Source: Tissierella sp. P1 (GTDB lineage Bacteria > Bacillota > Clostridia > Tissierellales > Tissierellaceae). Taken from it: 64,000 nt of DNA. Where the stretch lies: positions 1 through 64,000 of the forward strand of contig NZ_NPMN01000019.1 in assembly GCF_002266425.1 (NCBI RefSeq). Reading direction: 5' to 3'. Every line of letters starts with the position of its first letter. Positions within the stretch are counted from its first letter, which is position 1. The translations under genes were made by a program, and so were the position numbers. The notes under the pieces were generated by a model. The model made no database searches. It saw nothing but the letters and a program-made list of their open reading frames with translations, and had not been told where the DNA came from. This document shows positions 9,064-17,725 of this stretch, piece by piece.

Positions 9064-10527
9064 ATGTTTAAAGAATTAGTAGGTTTTGTAAATACTATTC
9101 TGTGGGACTATGTATTGATATTTGGACTTATAGGTGTGGGTGTGTTCATGACTGTAAGACTTAGATTTCCACAGTTTACAAGATTATTTCCTGCGTTAAA
9201 GAAAATGATTCAAGGAATAATGAACAAGGAAGAAGTAGAAGAAGGTAAAATGACACCTTTTCAGGCTTTATCAACAGCTGTAGCAGCTCAAGTTGGTACA
9301 GGCAATATAGTAGGAGTAGCAACAGCAATAGCAGCAGGTGGTCCAGGAGCAGCCTTTTGGATGTTAATATCTGCATTCTTTGGAATGGCTACAATTTTTA
9401 GTGAATCTGTTTTAGCACAAAAATATAGAGAAACTAAAGATGGAGAATTAGTAGGAGGACCTGCATATTATATAAAAAATGGTTTAAAATCTAAAGGTTT
9501 AGCAACATTTTTCTCAATAACCTGCATCATTGCATTAGGCGTAGTTGGTATAATGGTACAATCAAACTCAGTAGCTGGGTCAGTTAGTAGTGCATTTGGC
9601 GTGCCGGTAATTGCAGTTACCATTGGACTTGCAATTGTAGTGGCACTTATATTAATGGGTGGAATGGGAAGAATAGCATCCTTTGCAGAAACTGTAGTTC
9701 CAATTATGGCTGGTGCTTATATTCTTGGAAGTTTAGTAATTATATTTATGAATCTTGGAAATTTTGTTCCAGCAGTAAAGAGTATTTTTATAGGAGCATT
9801 TTCACCGGGGGCAATAGGTGGAGGTGTACTTGGTATTACAGTACAACAGACTATAAGATTTGGTTTAGCTAGAGGACTTTTCTCAAATGAGGCAGGAATG
9901 GGTTCAACACCGCATTCACATGCAGTAGCTGATGCTAAGCATCCAGCAGAACAAGGGTTTACTGCTATGATAGGAGTATTTATATCAACATTTCTGATTT
10001 GTTTATCAACGGTAATGGTAAATCTTGCATCAGGTGCCTATAATGGAAATATTCCAGCAGCACAGATGGTTGAAGGTGCAACAATAATGACTCAAAATGG
10101 TTTTGCAGCAGGATTTGGTACATTTGGAGGAATGTTCTTATCAATATGTTTATCATTCTTCTCCCTTACTACAATAGTAGGATGGTATTTCTTTGCTGAA
10201 TCAAATGTAAAAAATATATTAAGCACTAATTCTATAACAATAAATGCATTTAAAGGTATAGTACTTACAGCTTTAGTAATAGGTACTTTAATAGATCCAA
10301 CATTTGTATGGGAATTGGCAGACATGTCTATGGGTATAATGGCAGTTCCTAATATAATAGCCTTAGTTCTATTATCTAAGGAAGTCAAATTTATTCTTGA
10401 TGACTATGATTCAAAGGTACTAAGAGGAAATATCCATTGGGAATATGAATACCAAAATCTTGAGGAAAAGAAGGACAAGAAAAAATCAGTATTAAGAAAA
10501 GGATTGAGTACTACAATTTTAAAATAA
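9064..10527 (+). CDS. alsT: AlsT/GlnT-type sodium:amino acid symporter (AGCS family)
   Basis: 487 aa with about 11 membrane helices. AGCS signatures include PFQALSTAVAAQVGTGNIVG near residue 75, GPGAAFWMLISAFFGMATIF, and the RGLFSNEAGMGSTPHSHA segment. It imports alanine, glycine or glutamine with sodium. Adjacency to a GlnK/GlnL-like system suggests glutamine, as for B. subtilis GlnT. AGGGGGCTGATT precedes ATG 9064, and transcription ends at the hairpin at 10588. Specificity cannot be read from the sequence alone. Confidence 0.9.
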   Translation: MFKELVGFVNTILWDYVLIFGLIGVGVFMTVRLRFPQFTRLFPALKKMIQGIMNKEEVEEGKMTPFQALSTAVAAQVGTGNIVGVATAIAAGGPGAAFWMLISAFFGMATIFSESVLAQKYRETKDGELVGGPAYYIKNGLKSKGLATFFSITCIIALGVVGIMVQSNSVAGSVSSAFGVPVIAVTIGLAIVVALILMGGMGRIASFAETVVPIMAGAYILGSLVIIFMNLGNFVPAVKSIFIGAFSPGAIGGGVLGITVQQTIRFGLARGLFSNEAGMGSTPHSHAVADAKHPAEQGFTAMIGVFISTFLICLSTVMVNLASGAYNGNIPAAQMVEGATIMTQNGFAAGFGTFGGMFLSICLSFFSLTTIVGWYFFAESNVKNILSTNSITINAFKGIVLTALVIGTLIDPTFVWELADMSMGIMAVPNIIALVLLSKEVKFILDDYDSKVLRGNIHWEYEYQNLEEKKDKKKSVLRKGLSTTILK

Positions 10528-10543
10528 TAAATATTATGACACA

Positions 10544-10582
10544 GGGATATCCGGAAGGATACTTACACAGGTTTAATATCCC
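10544..10582 (+). repeat. Inverted repeat GGGATAT/ATATCCC after the symporter gene
   Basis: GGGATAT (10544-10550) and ATATCCC (10576-10582) face each other, six bases before the intrinsic terminator. It could be an RNA-stabilising 3' structure. No function is shown. Confidence 0.35.
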
Positions 10583-10587
10583 AAATC

Positions 10588-10622
10588 AAAAAGGTGGATA
10601 GCAAGAGCTATCTACCTTTTTG
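10588..10622 (+). terminator. Intrinsic terminator of the glutamine-type symporter gene
   Basis: AAAAAGGTGGATAG pairs with CTATCTACCTTTTT (one G-U pair) around a 6-base loop, with the T-run as part of the right arm. Confidence 0.85.
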
Positions 10623-10768
10623 TATCTATTTGTTTAGTCTTACTATTGAGATGATATAGGAATTAGTTTATTGATTTGATATAATTAGTTTTAGTATAGT
10701 AGTAAATAGAGAGCTAAATTTAAGATAAAGTTACATAGAGTTTGAGCTATAGACTTGGAGGTGATTTT

Positions 10769-11524
10769 TTGAAAAAAGAAATAAAAATTGAGATATGTGT
10801 AGATTCCATTCAATCTGCTTTAGCAGCACAAAATGGAGGGGCTAGTAGGATAGAACTTTGCGACAATTTAATTGGAGGAGGAACTACTCCCAGTGCAGGG
10901 ATGATTGAACTAGCTAGGAAATATCTAACCATTGATATAAATGTGATGATTCGTCCAAGAAGTGGTGATTTCTGTTATTCTCCCTTAGAGATTGAGGTAA
11001 TGAAGAAGGATATAGAGATTGCTAAAAGGTATGGTGTGAAGGGTATAGTAATAGGAGTGCTCAAGCCTAATGGTGAGATAGACGTAAATATAATGAAAGA
11101 ACTAATAGAATTATCTAGGCCTCTTACTGTTACATTTCATAGAGCCTTTGATATGACTAAAAATCCTTTTAAATCTTTAGATATACTTATTGATCTTGGT
11201 GTAGAAAGAATATTAACATCTGGGAAAGAAAGCAAGGCTATGCAAGGTATAGATTTAATCAGAGAATTAGTCAAAAGAGCAGAAGATAAAATAATTATTA
11301 TGCCGGGATCAGGGGTTAGTGAGGAAAATGTAAGGTTCATAATCGACAGTACAGGGGCAGGAGAAATTCATTTATCTGCAAAGAAAAGAATAGAAAGTAT
11401 CATGGAGTATAGAAATGACAGAGTAGATATGGGTGGAAGTTTAATAGTTTCTGAATATGATAATTATTTTACTTGTGAAGAATCTGTGAGGAATATAACT
11501 AAGATATTAAATAATATAAAATGA
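10769..11524 (+). CDS. cutC: CutC family protein (copper homeostasis)
   Basis: 251 aa TIM-barrel CutC. Motifs include KIEICVDSIQSALAAQNGGA, SRIELCDNLIGGGTTPSAG, VMIRPRSGDFCYS, TFHRAFDM and RILTSGKE. TTG 10769 is chosen because GGAGGTGA (10757-10764) lies right before it; the TTG at 10742 has none. CutC was linked to copper tolerance in Escherichia coli, but its biochemical role is unsettled. The Ntn-hydrolase gene starts 17 bases after its stop and is probably co-transcribed. Confidence 0.9.
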   Translation: MKKEIKIEICVDSIQSALAAQNGGASRIELCDNLIGGGTTPSAGMIELARKYLTIDINVMIRPRSGDFCYSPLEIEVMKKDIEIAKRYGVKGIVIGVLKPNGEIDVNIMKELIELSRPLTVTFHRAFDMTKNPFKSLDILIDLGVERILTSGKESKAMQGIDLIRELVKRAEDKIIIMPGSGVSEENVRFIIDSTGAGEIHLSAKKRIESIMEYRNDRVDMGGSLIVSEYDNYFTCEESVRNITKILNNIK

Positions 11525-11541
11525 TATGAGAGGTGTACATA

Positions 11542-12474
11542 ATGAGTTGGGGAATAATAGGTACTTGGAGAATGGCTTTAGAAGGAATAATAGAAGCACA
11601 AAAATTATTAAAAGATGGGAAGTCATCCTTAGATGCTATTGAAATTGCGGTAAAAATGGTAGAAGATTGTCCAGAATATAGGTCTGTAGGTTATGGTGGA
11701 TTACCAAATCGAGACTGTGAGGTTGAACTTGATGCAGCTTTTATGGATGGAGATACATTTTCTATTGGGGCTGTAGGAAGTATTAAGGATTTTAAAAATC
11801 CAATTTCGATTGCAAGAAAACTTATGGATGAAAGATATAATATATTTTTAGTAGGACAAGGTGCTGAGAGATACGCACATACAATGGAATTCCAGAGAAC
11901 CAATATGCTTACAGATTATTCTAAGAAGGAGTGGGAAAAAAAGAAAAGTGAGATTAAGTTAGATAAACTTAAGGCATATGATGGACATGATACTGTTGGA
12001 ATAGTTGGGCTAGATAGAAATGGAAAGATGGCTGTTGCCACATCTACCAGCGGTCTCTTTATGAAAAGACCTGGGAGGATTGGAGATTCACCATTATCTG
12101 GTTCAGGTTTTTATGCAGATAGCGAAATAGGGGCTGCTAGTGCCACTGGAGTAGGTGAAGATATAATGAAAGGCTGCATATCATATGAGATAGTGCGTCT
12201 TATGGAAGAGGGACTTCATCCGCAGGAGGCTGCGGAAAAAGCTGTAAATAAATTAAACCAAAAGCTAATTTCTAAAAGAGGAGGAGCAAAAGATATTTCC
12301 GTAGTATGTATGAATAATAAGGGAGAATGGGGTGTGGCAACAAATATAAATAAATTTTCCTTTGTAGTGGCTACCGAAACGGAAGAACCTACAGTATATA
12401 TCGCCTCATTTTCAGATGGAAAAACAACCTACGTAAAAGCAACTCAAGAATGGATCGACACTCATACGGAGTAG
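11542..12474 (+). CDS. N4-(beta-N-acetylglucosaminyl)-L-asparaginase / isoaspartyl peptidase family
   Basis: About 310 aa, an Ntn hydrolase expected to self-cleave before Thr151 in YDGHDTVGIVGLD, giving alpha and beta chains. Other motifs: DGKSSLDAIEIAVKMVEDCP, VGYGGLPN, LDAAFMDG, GAVGSIKDFKNPI, STSGLFMKRPGRIGDSPLSGSGFYAD and SATGVGEDI. It releases aspartate from glycosyl-asparagine, asparagine or isoaspartyl substrates. ATG 11542 is better placed after AGAGGTG than GTG 11533. No signal peptide is present. Confidence 0.88.
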   Translation: MSWGIIGTWRMALEGIIEAQKLLKDGKSSLDAIEIAVKMVEDCPEYRSVGYGGLPNRDCEVELDAAFMDGDTFSIGAVGSIKDFKNPISIARKLMDERYNIFLVGQGAERYAHTMEFQRTNMLTDYSKKEWEKKKSEIKLDKLKAYDGHDTVGIVGLDRNGKMAVATSTSGLFMKRPGRIGDSPLSGSGFYADSEIGAASATGVGEDIMKGCISYEIVRLMEEGLHPQEAAEKAVNKLNQKLISKRGGAKDISVVCMNNKGEWGVATNINKFSFVVATETEEPTVYIASFSDGKTTYVKATQEWIDTHTE

Positions 12475-12587
12475 GATAATAAAGAGGATCTCCATATGAA
12501 ATTATAATCGATAAATTAGGGCAAAAAAAATCGAGATTATTTTCATAAATTAGTATATTCTAGAGTCTAAAGGAGGAAATAAGTAGG

Positions 12588-13469
12588 ATGGAATGGATTA
12601 AACGTGTTAACAATGTAGTTGATTATATAGAAGAAAATCTTGATAAAGAAATTTCCTATGATGAAATTGCAAAACTTGCAGTATGTTCTGTATATAATTT
12701 TCAGAGAATGTTTTCCTATATTGCAGACCAATCTTTAAGTGAGTATATTAGAAACAGACGACTTACGTTAGCAGCTTTTCATATTTTGAATAGTAAGGAA
12801 AATATAATCGATATAGCAATGAAATACGGATATACTTCCCAAGATGCTTTTACCAGAGCTTTTAGAAAATTTCATGGTGTTCTTCCATCTAAAGTACGTA
12901 CAGAGGTGGTTAGTCTCAAGACATGTCCGAGGATTTCCTTCCAAATAACGATTAAAGGAGGTAATCATATGAATTACCAAATTGAACAATGGCCAGCATT
13001 TACTATTTCAGGAATAAGAAAAAGAATAGAAACAGAAAAGGCTTTTCAAATAGTTCCCCAAATATGGGAAACGGCAGGTAGAGATGGTACAATGAAACGA
13101 TTATTTGAGCTTTGGAGTCAGGCAGATATGCGTCCCGTAGGACTCCTTGGGATTAGTGCAGGAGGACAATGGGGAGATTCAGAGGAAATGGATTATTATT
13201 TAGGGGTAACTACTAATGTAGATGTAGCTGAATGTACGAAGGTCATTACTCCTGGAGATATGATTGAATTACGATTGCCTAAAGCTACATGGGTAATAAT
13301 TGAAGCAAATGGAGCATTACCAGATTCTATTCAGAATACTTATAAAAGTTTTTATACAGAATGGCTGCCTAATTCAGGTTATGATTTAGATGATTTACCT
13401 GTAATAGAATCTTATTTACAGGATAATAGACAAGAAGTATGGATAGCAATCAAGCCAACTTTTAAATAG
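12588..13469 (+). CDS. AraC-family regulator with C-terminal GyrI-like domain
   Basis: 293 aa. Residues 5-107 hold two helix-turn-helices (ISYDEIAKLAVCSVYNFQRMF and IIDIAMKYGYTSQDAFTRAFRKFHG). Residues 128-293 are a GyrI/AraC-type effector-binding domain starting MNYQIEQWPAFTISGIRKR, likely binding small hydrophobic or toxic molecules. AAAGGAGG precedes the gene. An internal AAAGGAGGT with ATG 12969 sits precisely at the domain boundary and could give a ligand-binding-only form. It is followed after 13 bases by a DUF1905/C39-like gene. Confidence 0.88.
   Translation: MEWIKRVNNVVDYIEENLDKEISYDEIAKLAVCSVYNFQRMFSYIADQSLSEYIRNRRLTLAAFHILNSKENIIDIAMKYGYTSQDAFTRAFRKFHGVLPSKVRTEVVSLKTCPRISFQITIKGGNHMNYQIEQWPAFTISGIRKRIETEKAFQIVPQIWETAGRDGTMKRLFELWSQADMRPVGLLGISAGGQWGDSEEMDYYLGVTTNVDVAECTKVITPGDMIELRLPKATWVIIEANGALPDSIQNTYKSFYTEWLPNSGYDLDDLPVIESYLQDNRQEVWIAIKPTFK
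12953..12971 (+). promoter_or_regulatory. Internal ribosome-binding site and start in the AraC/GyrI gene
   Basis: AAAGGAGGT (12953-12961), a 7-base spacer and an in-frame ATG (12969-12971) at codon 128, the first residue of the GyrI-like domain. The site encodes the IKGGNHM linker, which relatives partly conserve at protein level, so chance cannot be excluded. Confidence 0.55.
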
Positions 13470-13482
13470 CGGGAGGAAGGAA

Positions 13483-14127
13483 ATGCAATACACATTTAGG
13501 GGAAGTTTATTGAAAGAGGGAGCAAAGATGTTTATAAGTATTCCTTTCAATGTATGGGAGGTATTAGGTCAAAAAGGACTCATACCTGTGAATGTAACAA
13601 TAAATGATTTTAATTTTGAATGCAAACTAGTTCCTAAAGGAAATGGCAACTATTATATACCAATTGTAAAGGATGTGTTGAAAATTATTAATTCAAGTGA
13701 AGAATTAGATATATCTTTTGAAGTTATATCGCATTTGACCCGTATCAATAATAATAGTCCATATAGTATAGAAGATCCAATAAGAAAGATAGATAGTATT
13801 GAGATTATTAAATCAGGAGATAGATTGTGCGGACAAGGTTGCGTTGCCATGCTTGCAGGAGTATCTATAGATGAAGTTATTACTTTAATGAAAGCAAAAA
13901 CGTCTTTAAGTAAGGTAATAGAGGCATTAGATTATTATGGAATTGGACATTCAGATAAAATGGCTTATAAACTAAAGAAAGATCATAAGCTTCCAAAATG
14001 TTGTATTATAAATACAAGTGGACATCTGATACTTTTCTATGACGGGAAATATTACGATTCGAGTATAGGAATATTGGAGGACTTTGATTTAAATAAAATA
14101 ACAGGATACTTAGAAATAATATTGTAG
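13483..14127 (+). CDS. DUF1905 beta-barrel fused to a C39-like cysteine peptidase domain (copy 2)
   Basis: 214 aa and clearly paralogous to the protein at 3249: the same ISIPFNVWEVLGQKG barrel motif, then a linker, then LCGQGCVAMLAGVSIDEV with Cys116 as likely nucleophile and SGHLILFYDGKYYDSS with His181. The Trp next to the His in copy 1 is Leu here. GGGAGGAAGG lies before ATG 13483. It follows an AraC/GyrI regulator by 13 bases, so the two are probably co-transcribed. No signal peptide or partner substrate is evident. Confidence 0.7.
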   Translation: MQYTFRGSLLKEGAKMFISIPFNVWEVLGQKGLIPVNVTINDFNFECKLVPKGNGNYYIPIVKDVLKIINSSEELDISFEVISHLTRINNNSPYSIEDPIRKIDSIEIIKSGDRLCGQGCVAMLAGVSIDEVITLMKAKTSLSKVIEALDYYGIGHSDKMAYKLKKDHKLPKCCIINTSGHLILFYDGKYYDSSIGILEDFDLNKITGYLEIIL

Positions 14128-14174
14128 TAACCTAGGAGAATCTTTTAACTTACTCGTAAGAAAGGATAATATAT

Positions 14175-15149
14175 ATGAAGAAAAAAGTCTTAATAATGGG
14201 TGGAAGTTATTTTATTGGTAAAAAAATAGTTGATGTTTTTTGTGAAAATAAATATAATGTTTTCACTTTAAATCGTGGAACAAAAAAACAGGATTATGAA
14301 AATGTATATAATTTAATATGTGATAGAAATGATAGTGAGCAAATGGAAAAGGTTCTTTCTAAATATAAGTTTAATATTGTTGTAGATGTATCTGCCTTAA
14401 ATAAAGCACAGGCAGAAATACTATTCAAATCTCTAAATAAACAAGAATTAGAATCTTTTGTATTTATTAGTTCAAGTGCTGTATATGATGTAGATAACTT
14501 GGTATTTCCTTTTAAAGAAAATGATTCATTAAAAGAAAATGCCTATTGGACATCTTACGGACAACATAAGATAGAAGCTGAAAATTACTATACTAACAAT
14601 TTTAAAAATTCCTTTACAGATATTATTATTTTAAGACCTCCTTATGTTTATGGAGAAAATAACTATGCTCAAAGGGAGAGCTTTATTTTTGATCATATCT
14701 GTAAAGATAGGCCAATTATCATCTCAAGTCCCAAGACATATCTTCAATTTATCTACACTACAGATTTAGCTAATATTATTATAGAATTACTTAAAACAAA
14801 AAAACAAAATATTTCTATATTTAATGTTGGAAATAAGAAACCAGTTACTATTAAAGAATGGATTGAATATTGTGCAGAAGTAGTTGGTAAAGAAGCTAAA
14901 ATAATTGAATATGATTATAAAACTAAAGGACGAAAAGAGAGAGATTTCTTTCCTTTTTTTGATTATAGTAATGTATTGGATACAAGTAAAATCAATTGTA
15001 TTTATAGTGAAGAAACTGACTTTATGATAGGCTTAAAGAATAGTTATGATTGGTATTTAGAAAATAGAGACAGTATACCTTTTAAAGAAAATATTATACA
15101 TAACGAAGATGAAATATTTAGAGAATTAGAAATTAATGGTATTAAATAA
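14175..15149 (+). CDS. NAD-dependent epimerase/dehydratase (extended SDR)
   Basis: 324 aa with an N-terminal Rossmann motif KKVLIMGGSYFIGKKIV (GGxxxIG), VFISSSAVYD for the SDR Ser, and a YGQHKIEAENYY segment supplying the YxxxK pair. ILRPPYVYGENN and the late FNVGNKKPVTIKEW fit sugar-nucleotide epimerases or related reductases. GAAAGGATAATATAT precedes the ATG. The substrate is unknown. It stands between two terminators as its own unit. Confidence 0.85.
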   Translation: MKKKVLIMGGSYFIGKKIVDVFCENKYNVFTLNRGTKKQDYENVYNLICDRNDSEQMEKVLSKYKFNIVVDVSALNKAQAEILFKSLNKQELESFVFISSSAVYDVDNLVFPFKENDSLKENAYWTSYGQHKIEAENYYTNNFKNSFTDIIILRPPYVYGENNYAQRESFIFDHICKDRPIIISSPKTYLQFIYTTDLANIIIELLKTKKQNISIFNVGNKKPVTIKEWIEYCAEVVGKEAKIIEYDYKTKGRKERDFFPFFDYSNVLDTSKINCIYSEETDFMIGLKNSYDWYLENRDSIPFKENIIHNEDEIFRELEINGIK

Positions 15150-15185
15150 TTTAAATAATGAAGAATACGTAGAAAGTTTAAATCT

Positions 15186-15218
15186 AAGATAGATGGGGAA
15201 GCCCATCTATCTTGTTTT
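15186..15218 (+). terminator. Intrinsic terminator after the SDR gene
   Basis: A perfect 12-bp stem AAGATAGATGGG/CCCATCTATCTT with loop GAAG is followed by GTTTTGT. Confidence 0.88.
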
Positions 15219-15224
15219 GTATGT

Positions 15225-15275
15225 AAAAAAATATTCATAAAAGAAGGAATTTAGAAAAATTTGTAGAATAAGTAT
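15225..15275 (+). repeat. Dispersed bipartite intergenic motif, copy 1
   Basis: AAAAGAAGGAATTTAG (15239-15254), seven bases, then TGTAGAATA (15262-15270), preceded by an A-rich stretch. The same arrangement recurs near 17783 and 27201 with identical spacing. It begins a few bases after a terminator. Confidence 0.65.
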
Positions 15276-15357
15276 TAAAGGCAGAATAATAAGGATACTT
15301 CCGAAAGAATCGGTTTGTAAATTATGAAGGTTATATAGATAGTGATAGGAGTGTGCT

Positions 15358-16674
15358 ATGAAAAAAACAATATTATTGATTACACCAGAGAATAGAGAAA
15401 TAAACAAATTTAGAAAAAAACAAGTCAATAACTTTATTCAAATCACTATGCCTTATTTAGCAGGATTTATTGATGAGTCAAAATACGATATTATTCTTAT
15501 AGATGAATATAATCAAAAAATACCTCTTGAAGATAGATTTGATTTAATAGCTATAACAGTAAATACTTCTAACGCCTCTCATTGTTATGAAGTGGCAACT
15601 AAATTTAGAAACAAAGGATGCAAAGTTGTTTTTGGAGGTCCCCACTCAACTCTTATGCCCGATGAAGCAATAAATTACTGTGATTATATTATAATAGGAG
15701 AAGCTGAAGAAACATGGCCTCAGTTTTTAGAAGATTTTTATGAAGATAAAGCAAAGAAACGATACAAGGCCGAATATGCAACAGCGTTAAAAGGAATTCC
15801 TTTTCCAAGGAGAGATCTTATAAAAGGAAGATATTTTACAAAAGGAGCAGTTTTTGCTACAAGGGGATGTCCTTATCAATGTAGTTATTGTAATTTAAAA
15901 CAAATATATTTTAATTCTTTTAGGGTTCGTCCAATTGAAGAAGTTATTGAAGATATAAAAAGTATAGATAAGAAATATTTTGTTTTTTGGGATGATAATT
16001 TTTTTGGAGATATAGAATATGCTAAAAGGTTGATGAAAGAACTATCCAGACTTAATAAGAAATGGGCGGCCCAAGTTACATTGGAGAGATGTGAAGATGA
16101 AGAACTATTAAAATTAGCTAAAAAATCAGGATGTATATATTTTTTTGTTGGACTGGAATCATTTTCTGAAATGGGCTTGGCAAGTGTTAATAAAACAATT
16201 AATAATGTAGATAAGTATAAAAGAATAATAGATTTAATCCATAAAAATGGAATTTCTATTCAAGCAGGAATAATATTTGGCTTTGATACAGACACAAAGG
16301 ATGTATTTAAAAAAACACTTGAAGCATGCAATAAGTTAGGTATTGATGGCGTTACTGTAAGTATATTGACTCCACTACCTAAAACACCCATATATGATCA
16401 ATTGAAGAAAGAAAATAGATTGATATCAATGGATTGGATGTATTTTAATGGAAAAACAAGAGTAGCGTTTAAGCCTAAAAATATGACACCACAAGAGCTG
16501 TTTAATGGGTATATGTGGTTTAGAAAAGAATTTTATTCTATGAAATCAATAATTAAAAGACTATCAGCTTCAAAAACAAATATAATATATAATTTTATAG
16601 TAAATTTAGGCTATAAGTTTTCTATAAGGGAAACAAGACTTAACAATATTGATGTAAACAGGTACAATACTTAA
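15358..16674 (+). CDS. B12-binding domain radical SAM protein
   Basis: 438 aa. Residues 1-135 form a cobalamin-binding Rossmann-like domain (VVFGGPHSTLMPDEAINYCDYIIIGEAEETW). The radical SAM core follows with CPYQCSYCN, the CxxxCxxC motif for a 4Fe-4S cluster, and continues through FVFWDDNFF, FVGLES and AGIIFGFDTD. The canonical DxHxxG motif of B12 domains is not evident, so tight cobalamin binding is doubtful. The reaction and substrate are unknown. It appears monocistronic, with GATAGGAGTGTGCT before ATG 15358. Confidence 0.85.
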   Translation: MKKTILLITPENREINKFRKKQVNNFIQITMPYLAGFIDESKYDIILIDEYNQKIPLEDRFDLIAITVNTSNASHCYEVATKFRNKGCKVVFGGPHSTLMPDEAINYCDYIIIGEAEETWPQFLEDFYEDKAKKRYKAEYATALKGIPFPRRDLIKGRYFTKGAVFATRGCPYQCSYCNLKQIYFNSFRVRPIEEVIEDIKSIDKKYFVFWDDNFFGDIEYAKRLMKELSRLNKKWAAQVTLERCEDEELLKLAKKSGCIYFFVGLESFSEMGLASVNKTINNVDKYKRIIDLIHKNGISIQAGIIFGFDTDTKDVFKKTLEACNKLGIDGVTVSILTPLPKTPIYDQLKKENRLISMDWMYFNGKTRVAFKPKNMTPQELFNGYMWFRKEFYSMKSIIKRLSASKTNIIYNFIVNLGYKFSIRETRLNNIDVNRYNT

Positions 16675-16790
16675 CGAGTTATTATAGTCTGTTTTAGTCA
16701 AACCAAGTTTTGAAATAATCCAAATTACAAGACACTGATATATTTTTATTTAATAATATAAATTACATTCTATATAGGAGGATTAATATT

Positions 16791-17387
16791 ATGGAGCTAG
16801 ATAATATAAAAAAGCATTGTGAGAGATTAGTTAAGCAAATTGATTTTTATGTTGGAGAGGGTAAAGGAAGAGAAATCCTCTCAGGTTTATGTAATGTTAC
16901 CGGGGAGGAAACTCCCCAAGGATGTGCAAAATAGGCAAATGACGTGATTAGCAGATTAGAAGATAATATTGATTCTGAGAAGCTAATACTAATTAGACAA
17001 GAATGTGCTTGCGTTAAAACCAATAAATACTCTGCATATAACAAAAAATATTTCAAAGAGCTGCGTGAAAATAATACGGACGAAAATGAATATCTAAAAG
17101 CTGTTGCAAATTTTCTAAATGGCAGACCTCGTATCGGACAAAAGGTGGAATTCGTAGATGGAAAAATAATTACTCATATGGGAATAAAAAATTCTTGTGG
17201 CTGCTTTACTGTTAAAAACGGATGGGATAAGCCAGAATCAATTACGTGGTGTAGATGCTGTCAAGGAACGTTATATAGCGTTTACCAATTTGTACTTCCT
17301 GAGAAGGCATGTCATATGGATATAGTTGAGACACATGCCATAGATGGAAGCGATTGTGTATTTTCTACTTGGTATACAGAGAAATAA
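16791..17387 (+). pseudogene. Cysteine-rich conserved protein with an in-frame TAG stop
   Basis: From ATG 16791 (AGGAGG ten bases before) the frame runs 47 codons to TAG (16932-16934), then stays open in the same frame to 17387 as ANDVISRLEDNIDSEKL and a Cys-rich C-terminus (CGCFTV, WCRCCQG). Without the stop it is 197 aa. A TGG-to-TAG transition would explain it. The C-terminal VETHAIDGSDCVFSTWY loosely resembles the end of 4-vinyl-reductase or thiazoline-carboxylate-hydrolase-like domains. I cannot assign a function. Readthrough is possible but unsupported. Confidence 0.65.
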
Positions 17388-17404
17388 ATTTGGAGGGATT
17401 TGCA

Positions 17405-17707
17405 ATGAATAAGATTTTATCTAAAAGATTAAGATTATCTATTATAATTATATTAGTATTATTGGTTTTAACAGGCTGTATGCCAGGGGATGGCTCATAT
17501 AGTTTAAAGAAACCAGCTAACTTTTTGTCAGGTATATGGCATGGCTGGATAGCACCTATCTCATTAATATTTTCAATAGGCAAGAATAATATTAGAATAT
17601 ATGAGTCAATAAATACTGGATTTTGGTATGATTTTGGATTTTATGTAGCTATAATAAGTGGATTTGGCGGATTATCTCTATCTAGAAAAAAGAGAAAAGG
17701 AGATTAA
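17405..17707 (+). CDS. Small lipoprotein with membrane segments
   Basis: 100 aa from ATG 17405 behind TTTGGAGGGATT. A lipoprotein signal peptide ends at a lipobox (VLTGC, Cys near residue 25). Two further weakly hydrophobic stretches flank ISLIFSIGKNNIRIYES, and the C-terminus is basic (SRKKRKGD). The pattern GIWHGWIAP...WYDFGFYV recurs in small conserved membrane proteins of Firmicutes with unknown role. It starts 17 bases after the TAG-interrupted gene, probably in the same transcript. Confidence 0.7.
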   Translation: MNKILSKRLRLSIIIILVLLVLTGCMPGDGSYSLKKPANFLSGIWHGWIAPISLIFSIGKNNIRIYESINTGFWYDFGFYVAIISGFGGLSLSRKKRKGD

Positions 17708-17725
17708 GAATAGGGGAAGAAATTT

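Noticed and set aside
9176-9376. Leucine-rich antisense frame inside the symporter gene
   Set aside because: Opposite-strand shadow of a hydrophobic, GCA/GCT-rich coding region; no ribosome-binding site and the plus-strand gene is certain.
16791-17387. Pyrrolysine or other TAG recoding
   Set aside because: No methylamine methyltransferase homology and no pyl genes here; a simple Trp-to-stop mutation explains it better.
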